The translations under genes and the position numbers were made by a program. DNA of 64,000 nucleotides from Sorangium cellulosum. Its GTDB lineage: Bacteria; Myxococcota_A; Polyangia; Polyangiales; Polyangiaceae. Positions 53,376 through 61,396 of the stretch are shown here, one piece after another. Below the pieces are notes generated by a model. It saw nothing but the letters and a program-made list of their open reading frames with translations, searched no databases and had not been told where the DNA came from. The DNA is taken from contig NZ_CP012670.1 of assembly GCF_004135735.1 (NCBI RefSeq), positions 2,997,501 through 3,061,500 on the forward strand, given 5' to 3'. Numbering within the stretch: position 1 is the first letter of the stretch; every line of letters begins with the position of its first letter.

Positions 53376-54893
53376 ATGATCGAGCATCGAACCCTCAGGT
53401 TTGCGGGTCTGTGCATCGGCGCGCTGTGCGGGGCGCTCGCGGGCTGCACCGGGGGTGACCCCGCGGCAGAGGACGCGGCCTCCGGCGGCATGACGCCGGT
53501 GAGCGGCAGCGGCGGAGCCGATGCCGCCGGCGGCACGGGAGGCGGCGGGGCGGGGGGCAGCCCGGTCTCGAGCGGAGGCGCGACGTCGGCGGGGGGAGGC
53601 GAGAGCGGCGGTGGCTCGGCCAGCGCGCCGTGCACCTTCATCTGTCACGACGACTGTCCGGCCCTGGGCGCGCTGGAGGTGGAGGGGCGCTGCGGTGCCC
53701 CGAGCGAGCGGTGCTGCTGGCTGGGCGCTCCGAGCGATCCCTACCCCAGCGGCGGGGGCGCCTCGGCCGACGACCCCGGCCCGATCCCGGTCGACGATCT
53801 CCCGCTCATCCCCGAGATGCCCGATCCGCTCACCATGGTCGACGGGACCAAGGTCAGCACGCCGGCGCAGTGGCGGGCTCGCCGCAAGGAGATGATGCGC
53901 ATCCTGGAGGACTACACCTACGGGCACATGCCGCCGCCGCCGGGCAACGTGACGGCCGCGCCGCTCTCGGAGCCGGCGGAGATCACGACGGCCTCGGGCG
54001 TGAAGGCCCTCTACCGCGAGCTTCGCCTGAGCTTCGGGCCAGGCGGGGAGCTCGGCTTCAACCTGGGCCTCTTCTCCCCGAAGGCCGAGGCTGCTCCGGA
54101 CGATGAGGCCGAGGCTCGTCCCATCCTGATCTCGCTCTCCTTCGGCACCGGCGAAGGCAGCCTGGGGGGAGCGGCCGACGCGCTCGCGCGAGGCTACGCC
54201 GTGGCCACGATCGGCTACCAGGAGCTCGGCGCGGACTCTCCCGACTACGCGTCGAGCGCCTTCTTTCCGGCCTATCCGGGCCACGACTGGAGGGACATCT
54301 CCGCGTGGGCCTGGGGCATCTCGCGCGCCGTCGACTACCTGATGACCGATCCCGCCGTGGATCGGGACAAGATCATGATCACGGGGGTGTCGCGCCTGGG
54401 CCAGGCGGTCCTGCTCGCGGGCGCCTTCGACGAGCGCATCGCGCTCACCGCCCCGGTGGCGGGGGGCATGGCCTTCCGGTTCTCGGGCGCCGAGATGGGC
54501 AACGGGCTCGGGCAGGGCATCACCGAGATCGTCGATCAGAACACCTACTGGTTCGGGCCGCGCCTCCCGGAGTTCAGGAACCAGACGCCGCGCCTCCCCT
54601 CGGACCAGCACTGGCTACCCGCCCTCACCGCGCCCCGGCTGTTCATCCTGTGCAACTCGCTCGCAGATCCGTACGGGAGGGCCTACGCGGCCGTGCAGTC
54701 GTACCTCGGCGCTCAGCCGTTGTACGACGTCCTCGGCGTCCCCGAGCACCTGGGGCTGCACTTCCGGCCCGGTGGGCACGGCGCCACCGCGGAAGACTGG
54801 AACGCCATCTTCGACTTCGCCGATCAGTACCTCCTGGGGAAGCCGGGGACCCGGCGCTTCGACGTCATCCCGCCGCGCGAGGATACTCCCTAG
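53376..54893 (+). CDS. CE15-like glucuronoyl esterase lipoprotein
   Basis: A 505-aa lipoprotein (leader ending ALAGC) with a Gly/Ser/Ala linker, a short Cys-rich module (CTFICHDDCPALGALEVEGR), then an alpha/beta-hydrolase domain of the CE15 type. The nucleophile is S339 in ITGVSRLGQ (family G-C-S-R-x-G, here Val for Cys), and a His near the C terminus (GGHGATAEDW) completes the triad. CE15 esterases cut ester bonds between lignin alcohols and glucuronoxylan. It lies 22 bp after the GH30 gene, so the pair would attack plant cell walls together. Confidence 0.85.
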   Translation: MIEHRTLRFAGLCIGALCGALAGCTGGDPAAEDAASGGMTPVSGSGGADAAGGTGGGGAGGSPVSSGGATSAGGGESGGGSASAPCTFICHDDCPALGALEVEGRCGAPSERCCWLGAPSDPYPSGGGASADDPGPIPVDDLPLIPEMPDPLTMVDGTKVSTPAQWRARRKEMMRILEDYTYGHMPPPPGNVTAAPLSEPAEITTASGVKALYRELRLSFGPGGELGFNLGLFSPKAEAAPDDEAEARPILISLSFGTGEGSLGGAADALARGYAVATIGYQELGADSPDYASSAFFPAYPGHDWRDISAWAWGISRAVDYLMTDPAVDRDKIMITGVSRLGQAVLLAGAFDERIALTAPVAGGMAFRFSGAEMGNGLGQGITEIVDQNTYWFGPRLPEFRNQTPRLPSDQHWLPALTAPRLFILCNSLADPYGRAYAAVQSYLGAQPLYDVLGVPEHLGLHFRPGGHGATAEDWNAIFDFADQYLLGKPGTRRFDVIPPREDTP

Positions 54894-55064
54894 CAGCAGG
54901 CGCTGGAGCCGCGCGTCGACCCGTTGCTGGTCACCGCGCGGACATGGCGGCTGCGGAGGCAGGCCGCGCGCCCCGCGGAGCGGGGCGCGTCGGCGCAGCG
55001 CCCATTCTGAGCTCCGCCGACCCCTGGGCGTCTGGATCAGGCCATGTGGCGTCGACGCCGTCGC

Positions 55065-56135
55065 CTACGCCTCTTCCGGAACCTCGACGAGCCAGCCGTG
55101 CTTGTCAGGCGTGTGGCCGCGCTGGATGGCCGTGATCGTCTCGAAGATCTTTTTGGCCATCTCCCCCGCGCGCCCGTTGTTGATGCTCATGCGCCCGCCT
55201 CTCCAGCCCAGCTCTCCCACTGGCGAGATGATGGCTCCCGTCCCGCACCCGAACACCTCGGCCAGCTCCCCCCGACCATGCGCGGCCACTATCTCTTCGA
55301 GCGCGATCCGCCGCTCCTCGACCTGGACGCCCCACTCCTTGAGGAGCGTGATGATCGACTCGCGCGTCACGCCGGCCAGGATGCTCCCTTCGAGCGGAGG
55401 CGTGATGAGCGTGTCGCGGATCCGCACGAAGAGGTTCATCGTCCCGACCTCCTCGAAATACCGATGCTCCTTGGCGTCCAGCCAGAGCACCTGCGAGTAG
55501 CCGTTCTTCTTGGCCCTCTCCGAGGCATAGAGGCTCGCGATGTAGTTGGCCCCGGTCTTGGCTGCGCCCAGGCCGCCCACCGCGGCGCGCACGTACTCAT
55601 CCTCGATCCAGATTCGCACCGGCTCGAAGCCTTCGGCGTAGTATGCGCCGACGGGGCAGGCGATGATGTAGAACAAGTACGTGTCGGCCGGTCTCACGCC
55701 GAGGAACGGCTCGGTCGCGATGATCGCGGGACGAATGTACAGCGACGCGCTGGGCGCCGAGGGGACCCAGTCACGCTCGATGCTGACGAACTTCAGCAGC
55801 GCGTGCATCAGCAGGTCCGCGTCGACCGGGGGGATGCACAGGCGCTCCGTCGTCGCCAGCAGGCGACGGCAGTGCCTGTCCGGCCGGAACAGGTGGATGC
55901 GACCGTTGTCCGTGCGCCACGCCTTCAGGCCCTCGAAGGCCTCCTGAGCGTAATGGAACACCGCGGCCGCCGGATCGAGGGAGAGCGGACCGTACGGGAC
56001 AATACGCTGATCGTGCCAGCCACGTTGACGATCGAAATCCATGATGAACATATGATCGGTGAAATGGCGGCCAAACCCGAGCGTGCCCTCGGGCATTGCC
56101 CGGCGCTGCTCAGTTTTACGGACTGTGATGTTCAT
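55065..56135 (-). CDS. ilvE: Branched-chain amino acid aminotransferase
   Basis: A 356-aa fold-type IV PLP enzyme. It interconverts Leu/Ile/Val and their 2-keto acids with glutamate as donor. Family marks are present: YGPLSLDPAAAVFHYAQEAFEGLKAW, the PLP-lysine segment VGGLGAAKTGANYIASL, YFEEVGTMNLF and FGCGTGAIISPVG. The length is that of the BCAT II branch. ATG 56135 follows an AAGGAA site. The gene is divergent from the radical SAM/acyl-condensing operon across 1.1 kb and could supply branched 2-keto acids to it, or be simply housekeeping. Confidence 0.93.
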   Translation of the reverse strand: MNITVRKTEQRRAMPEGTLGFGRHFTDHMFIMDFDRQRGWHDQRIVPYGPLSLDPAAAVFHYAQEAFEGLKAWRTDNGRIHLFRPDRHCRRLLATTERLCIPPVDADLLMHALLKFVSIERDWVPSAPSASLYIRPAIIATEPFLGVRPADTYLFYIIACPVGAYYAEGFEPVRIWIEDEYVRAAVGGLGAAKTGANYIASLYASERAKKNGYSQVLWLDAKEHRYFEEVGTMNLFVRIRDTLITPPLEGSILAGVTRESIITLLKEWGVQVEERRIALEEIVAAHGRGELAEVFGCGTGAIISPVGELGWRGGRMSINNGRAGEMAKKIFETITAIQRGHTPDKHGWLVEVPEEA

Positions 56136-56670
56136 CGCAGAGTTCCTTCAGTGTGTGCGTGGCGGGTTAGGAAATATGAAATGCTGTACATATGAGCAGG
56201 TGTCCAGCAAGCGTGGAGGAAGCGGGCGCGCCGACGGCCTGGACGTCGTAGCAGCCTGGATCCACCGCTGCCCATTATGCGCCCACACCTCGAGCGTGCG
56301 CAATCCCGGTTGAGCATGGGCGGCCCTCCAGCAGGCGCGGCCGCGCGCGCTGGAGCGCTGCGCGCGGCGAGCGCTCGACCTCCGCCGAGCGGCCGGCGCC
56401 CCGAGCGGCCGGCCGTGGTGATGCGCAGCGCGCGCCGCGCTGCGGCAGCTGCTCCGGGCGCGCCACGCGGGGTGGTCCTGGATCACACCTCCAGCGTCAT
56501 GACGCGTCCGGCGGGCGGGTGTGGCCGGCGGGCGCGTGTGGCCGCCAGCATGAGCGCCATACCGCGGCGCGGAGGGTCTGGATGGATCGCCTCATATACC
56601 CAGCTCATATCCCCAGGATACCGGTCGCGCCACGGCAACATAGCAGGGGCGCGTGAGAGGCCCATTCCCC

Positions 56671-56832
56671 TCATCTCAGCGCGGGTGGTTGTCCGGTGAC
56701 CGAGGTGATGTTGGCGGCCATGAGGACATCCCTGTCGAGCACCGTGACGTCGCCCGCCTGATCGTTCTGCGCGCTCGAGACCTCGCCCGGCGCACCTGGA
56801 GACGCGAGCGCGCGTGTCGCGAGCTCATGTAT
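56671..56832 (-). pseudogene. Coding-like remnant, 53 codons without a proper start
   Basis: A frame bounded upstream by two TGA codons and ending in TGA reads a plausible protein tail (NDQAGDVTVLDRDVLMAAN and onward to ITSVTGQPPALR) with mostly G/C third positions. No ATG or GTG lies near its beginning. It may be the C-terminal remnant of a decayed gene or a frame after a frameshift. The family is not recognised. Confidence 0.3.
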
Positions 56833-57201
56833 TCATCAAGGGACGGTGGCGAGCCTGGAGGCAGGTGGATCTCCGAGGCCGCCTGCCGTCGCTCCCCGCC
56901 ACGGGACGGGACGATGGAGCGGTCGCCCGGTGAGCGTCGAATTCTTGCTGCGGGTGCGCTCTCCGGTCCGCGGCCGCCTCGAGGGCACCGGCGGGCACCG
57001 CCTGCGCCCTGGTCCGGCGATGCTCCCGACCGCGAGTTTACGTTTGTTAACAATTCGGAAACATCGCTGCAGCATCGTGCGTCGACCATTGGGCCGCGAT
57101 GGACGTCCCGATGCCCGCGCAGAGAGGATGAGGAGCCGCAGAGGGTACCCAAGCTCACTCCGGGCGCCGTTAGGCGGTGCGGCGAACGAGATCGAATCGA
57201 C

Positions 57202-57230
57202 TTGACATGTACAATCTATCGTGGTAGGGA
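57202..57230 (+). promoter_or_regulatory. Candidate promoter of the diiron/radical SAM operon
   Basis: TTGACA at 57202-57207 followed after 17 bp by TAGGGA (57225-57230). The -35 box is perfect, the -10 poor, and the position fits a short leader before ATG 57254. Weak evidence. Confidence 0.3.
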
Positions 57231-57253
57231 CTCGCACGATGTGGAATGTGCGT

Positions 57254-58072
57254 ATGAGTGAAATCATGCGTACGTCCCCTGGATTGCTGTCAGTCCACGC
57301 GAAGACCGAGACAATGCACGACAGAATTCTCGCCGAGCAGGTTGAATCAGGGAACGCGCGGTGGGTCGAAGGCCCGGAGCAGTTCGAGCGGATGCCCGAG
57401 GAGTACAAGGATCTCGTCGTCCATCAGATGATGGCGCACACGGAGGGGGAGCTCTCCGGCGCGGACGACTACCTCGAGCTCTTCTATCCCATGACGGACG
57501 ACCCCTACGAGAAGAAGGTGTGCTGCGAGCGTGGCGGGGAGGAGGTCGATCACTATCGCAAAGGGGCGAAGGTCCTCGCCGACATCGGCAAGGATGCGAG
57601 CTTCATGATGGACATCCCGCTCCAGGATCGCAGCCTCTACGCGACCGAAGCCGTGAAGCGGATCGACAACTGGCCCGAGCGCGGGTTCTTCTCGATGCTC
57701 GGCGAGGCCGCCGTCCTCGAGATCCTGAAGGAGATGGCGGAGAGCAGCTACAAGCCGATCGCGGACATGTGCCCGGGGGTGATCAAGGAGGAGCGGGTGC
57801 ACGTCGCGCACGGGTTCCGCATCATCCGCGACCTCTGCCAGACCCACGAGGGAACGCAGCAGGCGCAGCGCGCGCTGCTCCGCTGGTGGCCCGTGTCGCT
57901 CGACGTCTTCGGCCGCAGCGAGTCGAAGCGGTCGCGGCTGTACGTCAAGTGGCGGCTCCGCAAGTGCACGAACGAGGAGGCGCGCAACCGCTTCATCGAG
58001 GCGATGGTCCCCAAGCTCCAGCAGCTCGGGCTGGACGTCCCGGATCACTCGGCCAACCGTCGCTTCCTGTAG
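57254..58072 (+). CDS. PaaA-like ferritin-fold diiron protein
   Basis: A 272-aa helical protein of the phenylacetic acid catabolic (PaaA/PaaC) diiron family. The likely metal ligands are all present: Glu in HTEGEL (E64/E66), E97-x-x-H100 (EEVDH), Glu in MAESSY (E163), and E180-x-x-H183 (EERVH). PaaA activates O2 to epoxidise aryl-CoA, so an O2-dependent reaction on a CoA- or ACP-bound substrate is the best guess. ATG 57254 is used (GTG 57221 and ATGs 57239 and 57266 also possible). It is first in a seven-gene operon and 15 bp ahead of the radical SAM gene. A paralogue lies two genes downstream. Confidence 0.8.
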   Translation: MSEIMRTSPGLLSVHAKTETMHDRILAEQVESGNARWVEGPEQFERMPEEYKDLVVHQMMAHTEGELSGADDYLELFYPMTDDPYEKKVCCERGGEEVDHYRKGAKVLADIGKDASFMMDIPLQDRSLYATEAVKRIDNWPERGFFSMLGEAAVLEILKEMAESSYKPIADMCPGVIKEERVHVAHGFRIIRDLCQTHEGTQQAQRALLRWWPVSLDVFGRSESKRSRLYVKWRLRKCTNEEARNRFIEAMVPKLQQLGLDVPDHSANRRFL

Positions 58073-58087
58073 GTTCGGAGAGCGCAA

Positions 58088-59221
58088 ATGGAACCGAGTG
58101 CACATCGGCCCTACAAGACAGCGGAGCGCGCCATCCTGAGCCTGCTCGGCGGTGATGTCGATTATCTGGAGCGGTTCAGGAAGGTCACGGCCCTCTCGCG
58201 CAAGGTGCGCTCGTCAGAGTATCTGCTCACGAACGCGTGCAATATTCGCTGCGAAGGTTGCTGGTTCTTCGAGCATGACTTCGACAAGGGGACGAGGGAG
58301 CTCAAGTCCGTCGATGACGTGAGGGAGTTCGCGAAGCGGGAGCGCGAGCGCGGGATCACCTACGCGATCATCATCGGCGGCGAGCCAACCCTCATCCCGG
58401 AGCGGGTCGCCGCGTTCGTCGAGGTGATGGACTATGTCACGATCTCCACCAACGGACTGCGACGCCTCCCGGTCGATGGCTTCGAGAACGTGGCCGTGCA
58501 GATCTCGCTCTTCGGCGGCGGACAGCTGGACGACAAGCTCCGCGCCATCAAGCCCGGCGGCCAGAGGTTCACGGGCCTCTTCGACACGGCGCTCCGCAAC
58601 TACGAGGGTGACCGCCGCGCGTGCTTCGTGTATGCGATCACCGAGGACGGCATCGAGCACATCGAGGATACGGTCCGCCGTATCCATGAGAACGGCAACC
58701 GGGTAAGCCTCAATTTCTACAGCAAGTACAACGGCGACGAGCCGCTGCGGATGGAGAACGCGCCGCGCCTCGTCGAAGAGGCCCTGCGCGTGAAGGCGTT
58801 GTTCCCGGACACGCTGCTCAGCCACCCGTATTTCATCCGCGCCATCGTCACCGGCGAGTCGCACTGGGGGACCTTCGGCTACGACGTGTGCCCGAGCCTC
58901 AGCGTGGATCACCCGGCGCACGCGGCGCGGCTGGCCAACGGCAACCCGGTCCTCCCGCGCTTCAACGCCTGGGCGGCCGACTGCAGCACGGTCAACTTCT
59001 GTTGCACCTCGGGGCATTGCGGGGACTGCCGCGACAGCCAGGCCGTGCTGAGCTGGATCCTCGTCAGCCTCGATCGCTTCCGCGAGAGCGGCGGGCACCT
59101 GAAGACCTGGATCGAGATCAGCGAGAGCTACTGGAAGCAGTTCTGCTGGGCGCCGTACGATGCGCAGAGCACGCTGGCGCAGCCGCGGCGCGCGCTCCCC
59201 CTCGTCTCGAACGCAGTCTGA
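58088..59221 (+). CDS. Radical SAM enzyme with C-terminal cysteine cluster
   Basis: A 377-aa radical SAM protein. The [4Fe-4S] motif is C51-x3-C55-x2-C58 (TNACNIRCEGCWFF), followed by GGEPTL (SAM amino group) and the VTISTNGL strand. The C-terminal region has a Cys-rich block, DCSTVNFCCTSGHCGDCRDS, that may bind an auxiliary Fe-S cluster as in SPASM/Twitch or HpnH-like enzymes. The reaction cannot be read from sequence; options are C-C bond formation, oxidation, or methylation-type chemistry on the pathway substrate. It lies between the two PaaA/PaaC-like genes (15 and 30 bp). Confidence 0.87.
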   Translation: MEPSAHRPYKTAERAILSLLGGDVDYLERFRKVTALSRKVRSSEYLLTNACNIRCEGCWFFEHDFDKGTRELKSVDDVREFAKRERERGITYAIIIGGEPTLIPERVAAFVEVMDYVTISTNGLRRLPVDGFENVAVQISLFGGGQLDDKLRAIKPGGQRFTGLFDTALRNYEGDRRACFVYAITEDGIEHIEDTVRRIHENGNRVSLNFYSKYNGDEPLRMENAPRLVEEALRVKALFPDTLLSHPYFIRAIVTGESHWGTFGYDVCPSLSVDHPAHAARLANGNPVLPRFNAWAADCSTVNFCCTSGHCGDCRDSQAVLSWILVSLDRFRESGGHLKTWIEISESYWKQFCWAPYDAQSTLAQPRRALPLVSNAV

Positions 59222-59251
59222 GCCCTCGCCCGGTACACCCCAAAAAAAGCG

Positions 59252-59851
59252 ATGACTACGCAAGCGCAATCGACGCAGATCCAGCAGCTTTCATTGTACG
59301 CGGCGGCGGCGGCCACGTGCGCCGATCGGTACGCCAAGGCGTTCTATCCGATGATCAGGGACGCGGACGAGAAGATGGTCTGCTGTGTCCACGGGGCGGA
59401 GGACATGGAGCACTACATCTCGGCCGCGGAGGTGCTGCGCGGCCTCGGCGTCGACCTCGGGAGCGTGGTCGATCGGCCGATCTCCGAGCGGGGGCTGTAC
59501 GGCGCCGACGTCCTGGAGACGACGGCGAGCTGGCCGGAACGCGCGGTCTTCTCGGCGGTCTTCGAGCGAGCGCTGCTCGCGCAGCTCAGGGAGCTGGCGC
59601 GGTCCACCTGCGCGCCGATCGCGAAGATGGCCGGCTCCGCGGTCGCGCGTGAGGAGCGCCACGCCGCGCACGGGCTCGAGCTCCTGCGCAAGGCGTGCGG
59701 CGTCGAGGAAGGCCGGGCACAGGCACAGCACGCCGTGAGGCGCATATGGCCTGTGGCGCTCGCGGCGATCGAGGAGGGGGGGCCGCGGCAGGCGTTCGCC
59801 GATGCGATGCGCGACGAGCTCGGCGCGCTGGGTCTCTCGGTCCCGGAGTGA
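59252..59851 (+). CDS. PaaC-like ferritin-fold protein lacking diiron ligands
   Basis: A 199-aa paralogue of the PaaA-like protein two genes upstream, aligning from AFYPMIRDADEKMVCC to the end. Most metal ligands are lost: the first-helix Glu is Ala, E of ExxH becomes D51 (EDMEH, H54 kept), and the third-helix Glu becomes R117 (LARSTC). Only E134-x-x-H137 (EERH) is intact. This is the relation of PaaC to PaaA, where PaaC is the structural partner without a metal site. It probably forms a heteromeric complex with the upstream protein. Its stop lies 8 bp before the thiolase start. Confidence 0.75.
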   Translation: MTTQAQSTQIQQLSLYAAAAATCADRYAKAFYPMIRDADEKMVCCVHGAEDMEHYISAAEVLRGLGVDLGSVVDRPISERGLYGADVLETTASWPERAVFSAVFERALLAQLRELARSTCAPIAKMAGSAVAREERHAAHGLELLRKACGVEEGRAQAQHAVRRIWPVALAAIEEGGPRQAFADAMRDELGALGLSVPE

Positions 59852-59859
59852 CAGGCGCG

Positions 59860-61086
59860 ATGGCGCGCGTGGCGATCATCGACGGCGTGAGGACGGGCAT
59901 CTCGAGGGCCTTTCAGGGCCGCCTCCAGGCCGCGCGTCCGGACGACATGGCGGCCCACTGCATCGACGCGCTGCTCGCGCGCAATCCGCGGCTCGACCCG
60001 GCGCGCGTCGACGACTGCGTGATCGGCTGTGCGTTCCCGGAGGGGCCCCAGGGGATGAACCTCGGGCGGAATGCGGCCGTGCTCTCGCGGCTCGGCCTGG
60101 GCGTCGCCGGGTTGACGATCAGCCGGTACTGCGCGTCGGGCCTCGACGCGGTAGCTCACGCGGCGAGCTCGATCGCGAGCGGGCAAGCGCAGGTCGTCGT
60201 CGCGGGAGGGGCCGAGTCGATCTCGATGACGATGAAGTCCGTGAACGCGTCGAACATCTTCAACCCGGCGATACGCGAGAGGTCGCCCGGCACGTACCTC
60301 AACATGAGCTGGGAGGTCCCGACCATCCCCTTCTGGAAGCGGGCTTTCCGCTCGATGGGCGAGGCGGCCGAGGTCATCGCGCGGCGCGAGCGGATCACGC
60401 GGGAGGAGCAGGACGGCTACGCCTGGCGCAGCCAGATGCGCACGCTGAGCGCGCAGAGAGCCGGCCTGTTCGACGACGAGATCGCCCCGCTGGCCGTCGA
60501 CGTCGCCGCGCAGCCGGGCGGGCCTGTCGAGCGCGTCGTGGTCGATCGGGACGATTGCACCCGGCCGGACACGACGCCCGAGGTCCTCGCGACCCTTCAA
60601 CCGGCGTTTCGCCCCGACGGCTCGGTGACGGCGGGCAACGCGGCCCCGGCCGCCGATGGCGCGTCGTGCACGCTCCTCGCGGACGAGGAGGTCGCCCGGC
60701 GCGACGGGCTGGAGATCCGCGGCTTCTTCGCGGGCTACGCCACCGTCGGCTGCGAGCCCGAGCTGATGGCCGTCGGCGCCGCGCGCGCGATATCGAAGCT
60801 CCTCGCCGCGCGCGGGCTCTCGGTCCGCGACGTCGACCTCTTCGAGATCAACGAGGTGTTCGCCGCGCAGATCCTCTGCTGCATGCGCGCGCTCGAGCTG
60901 GACGAGGCGCGGGTCAACGTGAACGGCGGGGCGATCAGCGTCGGTCATCCGTTCGGAATGACGGGCTCGCGGCTCGTCGGCCACGCGGCGCGCGAGCTGC
61001 GGCGGCGAGGGGGGCGGCGGGCGGTCGTCGCGATGTGCGTCGGCGGGGGGATCGGGACGGCGGCGCTCATCGAATCCTCGTCGTGA
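59860..61086 (+). CDS. Thiolase (acetyl-CoA acyltransferase type)
   Basis: A 408-aa thiolase with the complete catalytic set: C91 (SRYCASGLDAV), H363 (NGGAISVGHPFGMTGSR) and C393 (VAMCVGGGIG). It can run a Claisen condensation between two acyl-CoAs or cleave a 3-ketoacyl-CoA. In this operon, with an ACP and a FabF-type synthase downstream, a biosynthetic role is more likely. ATG 59860 is 8 bp after the previous stop. The substrate is not predictable. Confidence 0.9.
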   Translation: MARVAIIDGVRTGISRAFQGRLQAARPDDMAAHCIDALLARNPRLDPARVDDCVIGCAFPEGPQGMNLGRNAAVLSRLGLGVAGLTISRYCASGLDAVAHAASSIASGQAQVVVAGGAESISMTMKSVNASNIFNPAIRERSPGTYLNMSWEVPTIPFWKRAFRSMGEAAEVIARRERITREEQDGYAWRSQMRTLSAQRAGLFDDEIAPLAVDVAAQPGGPVERVVVDRDDCTRPDTTPEVLATLQPAFRPDGSVTAGNAAPAADGASCTLLADEEVARRDGLEIRGFFAGYATVGCEPELMAVGAARAISKLLAARGLSVRDVDLFEINEVFAAQILCCMRALELDEARVNVNGGAISVGHPFGMTGSRLVGHAARELRRRGGRRAVVAMCVGGGIGTAALIESSS

Positions 61087-61128
61087 GGAAGTACTATTGG
61101 TCTGAGTGACCGATTGGAGAGCAGTGTA

Positions 61129-61383
61129 ATGTCGATAGCCGATCAAGTGATGCAGATCATCGCCGAGCACCTCGAAAAGGACGTCGAGGAGCTCAACCCG
61201 GACGCCTTGTTCGTGCAGGACATGGGCGCCGATTCCCTCGACCTCTCCGAGCTCGTGATCGCGTTCGAGCAGACGTTCAACATCCGCGTGCCCCCCGAGC
61301 ACGCGGCGCAGATCCGCTCTCCGCGCAGCGCGATCGAGTACATCGAGGCCAGGGCGTCAGGGGCTCCCGGAAAGACGGCGTGA
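61129..61383 (+). CDS. Acyl carrier protein
   Basis: An 84-aa carrier with the phosphopantetheine site S36 in DMGADSLDLSELV, an acidic helix II, and the usual helix pattern. ATG 61129 follows a GGAGA site. It carries the growing chain for the FabF-type synthase that begins 13 bp downstream. As a discrete ACP next to a thiolase it defines a small type II system. The C terminus has an extra basic/Pro tail (GAPGKTA). Confidence 0.92.
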   Translation: MSIADQVMQIIAEHLEKDVEELNPDALFVQDMGADSLDLSELVIAFEQTFNIRVPPEHAAQIRSPRSAIEYIEARASGAPGKTA

Positions 61384-61396
61384 GGTGACGATCCCG

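Larger units (their letters stand above)
56136..57253. other. 1.1-kb intergenic region upstream of the diiron/radical SAM operon
   Basis: No intact gene is convincing. Notable items are a coding-like stretch on the minus strand (56671-56832), a perfect palindrome TTGTTAACAA at 57044-57053 in an AT-richer patch (a possible operator about 200 bp upstream of the first operon gene), and a TTGACA at 57202-57207. The length is unusual for this dense genome and suggests regulation of the flanking units. Confidence 0.5.

Noticed and set aside
56653..57261. 202-codon frame in the intergenic region before the diiron operon
   Set aside because: Arg/Pro-rich without coding periodicity; it runs through the candidate promoter and operator.
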